Source: an uncultured Chloroflexota bacterium
GTDB lineage: Bacteria > Chloroflexota > Limnocylindria > Limnocylindrales > Limnocylindraceae
Assembly: GCA_903847005.1 (NCBI GenBank)
Contig: CAINCM010000033.1
Coordinates: forward strand, 1 to 6,373
Length of the DNA: 6,373 nucleotides
Direction: 5' to 3'
In this document: positions 1-5,360 of the stretch, piece after piece
Position numbering within the stretch: position 1 is the stretch's first letter
Layout: every line of letters starts with the position of its first letter
The notes under the pieces: model-generated
What the model saw: only the letters and a program-made list of their open reading frames with translations
Told to the model about the DNA's origin: nothing
Databases searched by the model: none
Translations under genes and position numbers: made by a program

Positions 1-237
1 CTCCTTGATGAGGAACGCCTCGTTGCCTTCGGGCGGCCATGTCCCAGCCGATGTTCGGAGACTGAAGTAGGCGGCGAACTGGCCTCCGAAGAACATGATC
101 TCGGAGACGATGAAGAGGAGCATCCCGAGGACGGGGTTGCCGAGACCCTTCTTTCCGTGGCCAGTCGCGCCGTGTGCGGACGCTCCGTGTCCGCCTTGCA
201 CCTCGGCGCCCCCGTGTTCGACGGTGGCGAGGCTCAT
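1..237 (-). CDS. ctaE: Cytochrome c oxidase subunit III, N-terminal part (cut by left edge)
   Basis: Only the first 79 codons are in the window, and the frame is open to base 1. Subunit III is the membrane subunit beside subunit I that stabilises proton uptake in aa3-type oxidases. The sequence has a polar, Gly/His-rich N-terminus of about 30 residues. A first transmembrane helix follows (about residues 35-60) with the family pattern G-M-L-L-F-I-x-S-E-x-M-F-F and then F-A-A-Y-F, which includes the conserved helix Glu (E46). The ATG at 237-235 overlaps the ctaD TGA as ATGA, which suggests translational coupling. A GGGGAG at 252-247, inside the end of ctaD, is a plausible ribosome binding site 9 bases upstream. 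Identification rests on this N-terminal motif and on the operon position directly after subunit I. The four N-terminal His residues (8, 17, 22, 27) are unusual. Confidence 0.93.
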   Translation of the reverse strand, partial: MSLATVEHGGAEVQGGHGASAHGATGHGKKGLGNPVLGMLLFIVSEIMFFGGQFAAYFSLRTSAGTWPPEGNEAFLIKE

Positions 238-1859
238 GCGTGATCGCTCCCCGATCGACCGTGACGCGCGTCGAAGAGCGGGCGCTCGGAGGTGATCGCC
301 GGGAGTCGGTCGAAGTTCCACGCGGGCGGCGGCGACGAGGTCGCCCACTCGAGCGTGTTCCCCTCCCACGGATCGGGGCCCGCATCTTTACCGTTGCGGA
401 GCGAGGTGTAGATGTTCCAGAGGAGCGGAAGCGTGCTGATGCCGACGAGGAAGCCGCCCACGGTCGCAGCAAGGTTCAGGTCGTTCCAGCCTGCGGTCGG
501 CGAGTAGTCGGCGATGCGGCGCGGCATGCCCATCAGCCCCAGGGTGTGCATGGGGAGGAAGGTCAGGTTGAGGCCGATCATCGCGATCGCAAAGTGCAGC
601 TTCCCCAGGCCCTCGTCGAGCATCTTCCCCGTCATCTTGGGGAACCAGTAGTAGATGCCCGCCATGATGGCAAGGAACGAGCCGCCGAAGAGAACGTAGT
701 GGATGTGCGCCACGATCCAGTAGGTGGCGTGGATCGCGTAGTCGACCGGCACAGAGGCGCTGAAGACGCCGTTGATGCCGCCGATGAGGAACATGGAGAG
801 GAAGCCGATCGCAAAGAGCATCGGCGTGGTGAACGAGATCTGACCGCGCCACATGGTGGCGATCCAGTTGAACATCTTCACTCCGGTCGGAACCGCGATC
901 AGGAAGGTCATGACCGAGAAGAAGGGCAAGAAGACGCTCCCGGTGGTGAACATGTGATGGGCCCACACGGAGAAGCCGAGCGCGCCGATCCCCGCCGTGG
1001 CGAAGACGAACGCCTTGTACCCGAAGAGCGGCTTGCGACTGAAGACCGGGATGATCTCCGAGATCACGCCCATCCCGGGGAGCACCATGATGTACACAGC
1101 CGGGTGGCTGTAGAACCAGAAGATGTTCTGCCAGAGGATCGCCGAACCACCCGTCGTCGGATCGAAGAAGCTGCCGCCGAAGTTTCGGTCGACGAAGAGC
1201 ATGATCAGCGCGCTGGTGAGCACCGGCGTCCCCATAAGGACCAACACGCTGGTGACGATGATCGTCCAGACCATGATCGGCATGCGGAAGAGGGTCATGC
1301 CCGGTGCGCGCATGCGGAAGATGGTGACCAGGAAGTTCACGGCGCCGAGGATGGAGCTCGTTCCAACCAGGATCACCGCCATGATCCAGAGGTTCATCCC
1401 TGGTCCCGGGCTGTATGTGATGTTGCTCAGCGGCGGATATGCGGTCCACCCGGCATCGGCCGCGCCACCGAGAAAGAAGCCGGATGCGGCGATCAGACCG
1501 GAGAACGGGATCATCCAGAAGCTGAGCGCGTTGATGCGCGGGAAGGCCATGTCCGCTGCGCCGATCTGCAGCGGGACGATGTAGTTTCCGATCCCTGCAA
1601 GGAACGGGATGATCACCCAGAAGATCATCACCGATGCGTGCATCGTGAAGAGCTGGTTGTAGACAGACTCATCCATGTACTGAAGGCCCGGTTGCGCCAA
1701 CTCCGTGCGCACGCCGAGTGCAAGCAGGCCGCCGATCGCCAGGAAGACGAACGAGCTGATGGTGTAGAGGATCCCGATCTTCTTGTGGTCGGTTGTGGTC
1801 AGGTAGTCGTAGAGTCGCGACCCCTGCACTCCTGTCGCTCGTGCCGCGGTGGTTGCCAT
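234..1859 (-). CDS. ctaD: Cytochrome c oxidase subunit I, A2-type heme-copper oxidase
   Basis: Catalytic subunit of 541 residues, the usual size, with about 12 membrane helices; it reduces O2 to water and pumps protons. Visible ligands are H74 and H387 (low-spin heme), H385 (heme a3), and H252, H301 and H302 (CuB), with Y256 as the cross-linked Tyr. The K-channel residues T325 and K328 are present, as are D103 and N110 at the D-channel entrance and the R447-R448 pair near the heme propionates. The helix VI motif is Y-S-H-P-A-V-Y (250-256). It lacks the Glu of A1 enzymes (GHPEVY) and carries the Tyr-Ser pair that defines subtype A2. The Mg-site motif HDTY reads H-A-T-Y (377-380), so the Asp is lost. 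The start is chosen from GAGGAGG at 1871-1865, 5 bases before the ATG. The gene follows coxB by 20 bases and overlaps ctaE by 4. Confidence 0.98.
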   Translation of the reverse strand: MATTAARATGVQGSRLYDYLTTTDHKKIGILYTISSFVFLAIGGLLALGVRTELAQPGLQYMDESVYNQLFTMHASVMIFWVIIPFLAGIGNYIVPLQIGAADMAFPRINALSFWMIPFSGLIAASGFFLGGAADAGWTAYPPLSNITYSPGPGMNLWIMAVILVGTSSILGAVNFLVTIFRMRAPGMTLFRMPIMVWTIIVTSVLVLMGTPVLTSALIMLFVDRNFGGSFFDPTTGGSAILWQNIFWFYSHPAVYIMVLPGMGVISEIIPVFSRKPLFGYKAFVFATAGIGALGFSVWAHHMFTTGSVFLPFFSVMTFLIAVPTGVKMFNWIATMWRGQISFTTPMLFAIGFLSMFLIGGINGVFSASVPVDYAIHATYWIVAHIHYVLFGGSFLAIMAGIYYWFPKMTGKMLDEGLGKLHFAIAMIGLNLTFLPMHTLGLMGMPRRIADYSPTAGWNDLNLAATVGGFLVGISTLPLLWNIYTSLRNGKDAGPDPWEGNTLEWATSSPPPAWNFDRLPAITSERPLFDARHGRSGSDHA

Positions 1860-1879
1860 GCCTGCCTCCTCTTCGCTCC

Positions 1880-2977
1880 CTAGTTTGCCGTGATCTCGAG
1901 ATCGGCGTACATCCCGGAACCGAAGTGCCCTGCGATGTTGCAGAGCACCACGTAGCGACCGGGTTCGAGATCGAGTGTCAACACCTTGGTCTCGCCAGGC
2001 GAGAACTCGGGTTGCTCGCCGATGGCGTCGAGCGACGCCTCGTCGAGCCGACTCGTCGCCGGATCGATCTGGTCGAGCAGCCCCTCGCCGCCCACATCCG
2101 AACGGACGACGATGAACTCGTGCGGGATCTTGCCGCCGTTGGTGAGCCCGAAGGTGACCTCACCGGCAGCGGTCGATGCGCCGCTCAGGCTGATCGCCCA
2201 CTCCTTCACCTCGGCCGTCAGATCGGTCTCGGTGGCGACCGGCGACTCGCTCGGCGCAGGCTCCGGGGTCATCTCGGCGATCCACGCGTCGTACTCTTCG
2301 CGTGTCACCACGCGCACGGTGAAGCCCATCGCATGGTGCAGCAGTCCGCAGAAGGCGGAGCACTGACCGGCGAAGGTGCCGAGCTTGTTCGGCGTGAACT
2401 CGAAGTGGTTCACCTTTCCGGGAACCAGATCGCGTTGGAAGAGGAACTCGGGAATGTAGAAGCCATGGTTGACGTCCTGGGCCACGAGCGTCACTTCGAC
2501 GCGTTCGTCGATCGGCACCACGAGCTCCGGGTAGTTCTGTGCGGTCCCGTAGATTTCGAAACCTGCATCCGGATACGCGAACTTCCACTGCCACTGGTAA
2601 CCGACGACCTCCACCTTGACCGACACGTCCTCCGGTTTGCGGGCGTCGACGACACCGAGCACCTGGGAGGATGCGAAGAAGAGTCCGACGACGGTGACCA
2701 ACGGGATCGCCGTCCAGATGATCTCGAGCACGAGGTTCCCGTGCGTCTGCGCCGGGAGGGTCGTATCCGTCGGCTTGCGTCGGTATCTGATGACCGACCA
2801 GATGATCAGGCCCTCGACCAGGACAAAGACGACCGCAGCGATCACGAAGACGAACACATAGAGGTTTTCGATCAGCAGGCCCTCCTCCGTCACGGCGGCA
2901 GGCGGGAAGGCGGCCTGACAGCCGCCGAGCACGAGGGCCGCGGCGAGGAGGGTGATCAGAGCTGCAGGTGTGCGCAT
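1880..2977 (-). CDS. coxB: Cytochrome c oxidase subunit II fused to a C-terminal blue-copper (cupredoxin) domain
   Basis: Electron-entry subunit, 365 residues, longer than a plain subunit II. It starts with a lipoprotein signal (lipobox L-G-G-C, C20). Two membrane helices follow (about 38-63 and 82-105) with the conserved K-channel Glu (E85, L-E-I-I-W-T). The periplasmic CuA domain (about 118-232) has the Trp pair W129/W131 and the CuA ligands H171, C206, C210, H214 and M217. The normal C-x-E-x-C Glu is A208, so the bridging CuA/Mg residue is altered. A Pro/Glu/Ser linker (about 236-252) leads to a second cupredoxin domain (about 257-365) with H286, C346, H351 and M356. There is no CxxCH heme motif. 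The ATG at 2977-2975 follows a -10 box by 7 bases, with no Shine-Dalgarno. It is the first gene of the oxidase operon. Confidence 0.96.
   Translation of the reverse strand: MRTPAALITLLAAALVLGGCQAAFPPAAVTEEGLLIENLYVFVFVIAAVVFVLVEGLIIWSVIRYRRKPTDTTLPAQTHGNLVLEIIWTAIPLVTVVGLFFASSQVLGVVDARKPEDVSVKVEVVGYQWQWKFAYPDAGFEIYGTAQNYPELVVPIDERVEVTLVAQDVNHGFYIPEFLFQRDLVPGKVNHFEFTPNKLGTFAGQCSAFCGLLHHAMGFTVRVVTREEYDAWIAEMTPEPAPSESPVATETDLTAEVKEWAISLSGASTAAGEVTFGLTNGGKIPHEFIVVRSDVGGEGLLDQIDPATSRLDEASLDAIGEQPEFSPGETKVLTLDLEPGRYVVLCNIAGHFGSGMYADLEITAN
1883..2209 (-). other. Type-1 copper (cupredoxin) domain within coxB
   Basis: Residues about 257-365 of CoxB. They show a cupredoxin-like succession: a first beta strand (V-K-E-W-A-I-S-L), G-x-V-T-F-G-L-x-N-x-G, then P-H-E-F-I-V-V with H286, a polar insert (about 293-328), L-x-L-x-P-G-R-Y-V-V, and C-x4-H-x4-M (C346, H351, M356). 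This His/Cys/His/Met set is that of a blue-copper electron carrier such as the sulfocyanin- or auracyanin-like proteins. It lies outside the CuA domain and after a flexible linker, where A2-type subunit II proteins often carry a cytochrome c domain. Ligand positions are read directly from the sequence; the electron-carrier role is inferred. Confidence 0.88.
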
Positions 2978-2984
2978 CTTTATG

Positions 2985-3013
2985 ATTGTACGCCCGCCCC
3001 CTGAAGTTGGCAG
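2985..3013 (-). promoter_or_regulatory. Candidate promoter of the coxB-ctaD-ctaE operon
   Basis: On the minus strand a -35-like CTGCCA (3013-3008; 4 of 6 matches to TTGACA) is followed by a 17-base spacer and a -10 box TACAAT (2990-2985; 5 of 6 matches to TATAAT). The ATG of coxB begins 7 bases after the -10 box, about where transcription should start. The predicted transcript is therefore leaderless or nearly so, which fits the absence of a Shine-Dalgarno. The element fills the 42-base gap between the stop of the upstream deacetylase gene and coxB. This suggests the oxidase operon is transcribed separately from that gene. Confidence 0.65.
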
Positions 3014-3019
3014 GGCGCG

Positions 3020-3820
3020 TCAGCGTGCGCCGTGAAGGGCTCTCGGGTCGACCGCCTTCAGCGCCTCGGCGCGCGTTGTTCCCACAGTGAGGTGTCCCGC
3101 CTCGACGCCCACCCTCGCAACCTGGACGGCCTTGGCATCGAGCGTTGCCACCAGTTGCGGCAGCTCTTCTTGGGAAAACTGAGCGCCGTACTCGGACACG
3201 GCGGCTGCCTTCCGTGCCCACGTCCCGTCGATCGGATAGAAGGTGTTCGGCTCATCGGTGTAGAAGAAGACAACGGCACGCACGTCGAACGGCGGCGCAG
3301 AGCGCCATGCTGCATCCACGCTCGCACTGCTCGACGGCAGCTTCGGAATGCCGAAGAGGATCGCCGCCTCGGCCGCGACCGAGCCGACCTCCCAGTGGTC
3401 GCGGTGCGCCTCGACGCGGAGCCATGGATCGGCCGTGAAGATCACATCTGGTCGGAACTCGCGGATCTCTCGAAACAGATGGGGGCGAACGTCGAAGCGG
3501 CTCCAGTTCCCCGCATCCGGAAACCCGAGATGCGTCAGCTCACTCACCCCGATGATGGGGGCCGCGGCGCGCTGATCTCGCAGCAGCGCCGCAGCGGCAG
3601 CCTCGTCGCTGAGCGTCTCGTCGATCACGCCGACCAGGTCGTCGAGCACCGTGCAGTAGCGGATGGACGCCCCTGCATCGGCGAGTGCCGCAAGCGTGCC
3701 CCCAGCGGCGATATCGGCGTCGTCGTAGTGCGGCTGGATGACCAAGACGCGTTGAGCGCCGTCGATCTTGGGAGCGGGGAGCAACGACGGGATCGAAAGG
3801 TGTGCAGGCTCACGTGTCAT
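3020..3820 (-). CDS. PIG-L/LmbE family zinc-dependent deacetylase
   Basis: A predicted cytosolic protein of 266 residues with no signal peptide or membrane helix. The PIG-L family removes N-acetyl groups from GlcNAc-type substrates, as in GlcNAc-PI, MshB (mycothiol) and BshB (bacillithiol). The N-terminal Rossmann-like strand V-L-V-I-Q-P is followed by H-Y-D-D-A-D (H31, D33, D34), a variant of the family AHPDDE motif. Here H31 and D34 would bind zinc and D33 would be the general base. A-G-G-T-L follows, as in relatives. The downstream H-R-D-H (139-142) supplies the third zinc His, probably H142. The Pro and Glu of HPDDE are replaced by Tyr and Ala. I chose the ATG at 3820 because homology begins soon after it and a -10-like TAGCCT lies 7 bases before it. 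An in-frame ATG at 3877 would add 19 low-complexity residues. The true substrate is not evident from the context. Confidence 0.88.
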   Translation of the reverse strand: MTREPAHLSIPSLLPAPKIDGAQRVLVIQPHYDDADIAAGGTLAALADAGASIRYCTVLDDLVGVIDETLSDEAAAAALLRDQRAAAPIIGVSELTHLGFPDAGNWSRFDVRPHLFREIREFRPDVIFTADPWLRVEAHRDHWEVGSVAAEAAILFGIPKLPSSSASVDAAWRSAPPFDVRAVVFFYTDEPNTFYPIDGTWARKAAAVSEYGAQFSQEELPQLVATLDAKAVQVARVGVEAGHLTVGTTRAEALKAVDPRALHGAR

Positions 3821-3827
3821 ACGTGTG

Positions 3828-3833
3828 AGGCTA
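3828..3833 (-). promoter_or_regulatory. Candidate -10 box for the PIG-L deacetylase gene
   Basis: The minus strand reads TAGCCT (3833-3828), fitting TAnnnT, with exactly 7 bases between it and the ATG at 3820. This is the same geometry as the coxB promoter and suggests another leaderless transcript. No good -35 hexamer is seen at the expected distance, so the call rests on the -10 box and its spacing. Confidence 0.4.
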
Positions 3834-3910
3834 GTCGTCTGACGAGGACGGCGCAGCGGCGGACGAGACTGGCGCACCTGATGAAACAGTCGACGCGGAG
3901 GGGTGGGCGG

Positions 3911-3920
3911 TAGATACCCT
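3911..3920 (+). promoter_or_regulatory. Weak candidate -10 region for the GH1 gene
   Basis: The stretch TAGATACCCT contains two possible -10 hexamers, TAGATA (3911-3916) and TACCCT (3915-3920). A -35-like TCGACG at 3890-3895 would give a 19-base spacer to the second, which is long. The gene would have a short leader of about 45 bases to the chosen GTG. The rest of the divergent intergenic region (3821-3972) shows no convincing operator or small gene. Confidence 0.3.
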
Positions 3921-3972
3921 CACCGAAAGCGGCGGCGTGCGCCGGCTCGACGGATTGGATGGGGGTAGAGAC

Positions 3973-5322
3973 GTGGTCGACCAAGCAGCACTCGCGCGGC
4001 GATTCCCGAAGAGCTTCACGTGGGGCTTCGGAACGGCGGCCTATCAGATCGAAGGCGCCACCAAAGAGGACGGTCGCGGTGAATCCATCTGGGATCGCTT
4101 CGCCACCATTCCAGGGAAGACGCACAGAGGCGAGAGCGGCGAGCCGGCCTGCGATTCGTATCACCGCTGGCGCGAGGACATCGCCCTGTTGAAGGATCTC
4201 GGCGCCACGGCCTATCGCTTCTCCATTGCATGGCCGCGCATCCTGCCGAACGGCACCGGCGCAGTGAACCCGAAGGGTCTCGCCTGGTACGAGCAGTTCG
4301 TCGACGGTCTGCTCGAAGCGGGCATCGAACCGTTCCCCACGCTCTATCACTGGGATCTGCCGCAGGTGCTGCAGGATCGCGGCGGTTGGCCTTCGCGCGA
4401 CACGTCGCAGGCGTTCGCCGATTACGCGAACATCGTGGTCGGCGCACTCGGCGATCGAGTGACGCGTTGGTCGACGCTCAACGAACCGCTCTGCTCTGCA
4501 TGGCTCGGCTATCTCAGCGGCGACATGGCACCAGGGATCGAAGACGTGCAGGCTGCGTTTTCCGCCTCACACCATCTGCTGCTCGGTCACGGATTGGCGG
4601 TGCGTGCCGCACGCGCGGTGCGACCCAACATCGAGATGGGGATCGTCATGAACGTCGGCCCTGCGATCCCCGCAAGCGACTCCCCAGCGGATCGTGACGC
4701 CGCCCGACGCGCCGACCTCACCGACAGCCACTGGTTCCACGATCCGGTCTATCTCGGCAGCTACCCGCAGGAGGTGATCGACTTCTCCGGCGTGACGATG
4801 CCGATCCAGTCTGACGACATGAAGATCATCTCCGAGCGCCTCGACTGGCACGGTCTCAACTACTACTTTCCGGCGAAGATCGCGGACGACCCGGGCGGCG
4901 ACGGTGCGCGCACCCACTGGGGGCACATCGACGGTCCGAAGACGGATATGGGCTGGGGCATCGACGCGTCGGTCATGCGCGACTTCCTGATCAAGCTGAA
5001 GACCCATTGGAAGACGCCGAAGATCTACATCACCGAAAACGGATCCGCGTGGCCAGACACGGTCGCGCCGGACGGGCGCATCTACGACCCTGAGCGCGAG
5101 AAGTACCTGATGGAGCATCTGAGCGCCGCCGCCGAGGCGATCGAGGCCGGTGTGGACCTGCGGGGCTACTTCGGCTGGTCGCTGCTGGACAACTACGAAT
5201 GGGCGTACGGATACGACAAGCGCTTCGGCTACGCGTACGTGGACTACCCCACCCAGAAGCGCACGATCAAAGAGTCGGGCCGTGCGTTTTCACGGTTGAT
5301 CCGCGCCTCACGCGGGGGCTGA
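3973..5322 (+). CDS. Family 1 glycoside hydrolase, beta-glucosidase-like
   Basis: A complete 449-residue GH1 enzyme, normal in size and with no signal peptide, so cytosolic. GH1 enzymes hydrolyse terminal beta-linked glucose, galactose or related sugars with retention of configuration. The N-terminus has F-x-W-G-F-G-T-A-A-Y-Q-I-E-G with the sugar-binding Gln (Q25). H126-W127 follow in Y-H-W-D-L-P. The acid/base E171 lies in T-L-N-E-P and the nucleophile E355 in I-T-E-N-G. The aglycone and -1 subsite residues W402, E409 and W410 are in G-W-S-L-L-D-N-Y-E-W. All key residues are intact. The GTG at 3973 is preferred because GGGGGT lies 6 bases upstream and homology begins just after it. An in-frame GTG at 3937 would add 12 residues. 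The aglycone preference cannot be read from the sequence. It converges on the transporter gene. Confidence 0.95.
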   Translation: MVDQAALARRFPKSFTWGFGTAAYQIEGATKEDGRGESIWDRFATIPGKTHRGESGEPACDSYHRWREDIALLKDLGATAYRFSIAWPRILPNGTGAVNPKGLAWYEQFVDGLLEAGIEPFPTLYHWDLPQVLQDRGGWPSRDTSQAFADYANIVVGALGDRVTRWSTLNEPLCSAWLGYLSGDMAPGIEDVQAAFSASHHLLLGHGLAVRAARAVRPNIEMGIVMNVGPAIPASDSPADRDAARRADLTDSHWFHDPVYLGSYPQEVIDFSGVTMPIQSDDMKIISERLDWHGLNYYFPAKIADDPGGDGARTHWGHIDGPKTDMGWGIDASVMRDFLIKLKTHWKTPKIYITENGSAWPDTVAPDGRIYDPEREKYLMEHLSAAAEAIEAGVDLRGYFGWSLLDNYEWAYGYDKRFGYAYVDYPTQKRTIKESGRAFSRLIRASRGG

Positions 5323-5360
5323 CCCCCGACGATCGCGCCGCGATCCGATCTACAGGTCGG
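5313..5360. terminator. Run of inverted repeats at the convergent GH1/MFS junction
   Basis: Three short inverted repeats lie in a row. CGGGGG-CTGA-CCCCCG (5313-5328) has the GH1 stop TGA in its loop. GATCGCG-C-CGCGATC (5331-5345) is a near-perfect palindrome. CCGATC-TACA-GGTCGG (5345-5360) has one G:U-type pair and spans the MFS stop. They occupy the junction between two converging genes, so a bidirectional terminator is plausible. No T tract follows any stem, so intrinsic termination is uncertain. Confidence 0.4.

Noticed and set aside
174..1883. Long plus-strand open frame (569 codons) opposite ctaD
   Set aside because: Its product is rich in Arg, Asp, Glu and His with no fold-like pattern, as expected of an antisense frame in GC-rich DNA. 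The minus strand encodes an unmistakable oxidase subunit I.
1793..3004. Plus-strand open frame (403 codons) opposite coxB
   Set aside because: Low-complexity charged product mirroring coxB codon bias. The real gene on the other strand has all its family motifs.
3014..3031. Inverted repeat GGCGC-N8-GCGCC over the PIG-L stop codon as an intrinsic terminator
   Set aside because: Only a 5-base stem, with no T tract downstream. It is typical of chance repeats in GC-rich sequence.
3032..3913. Plus-strand open frame opposite the PIG-L gene, and a 10-codon ATG frame at 3881-3913
   Set aside because: Both are shadows of the deacetylase gene and its intergenic region. There is no ribosome site and no recognisable product.
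3821..3972. Operator or riboswitch in the divergent intergenic region
   Set aside because: Only weak -10-like hexamers were found. No palindrome of operator size or structured leader could be supported.
3817..4350. Minus-strand open frame opposite the start of the GH1 gene
   Set aside because: It overlaps strongly supported GH1 coding sequence, and its product has no recognisable motif.
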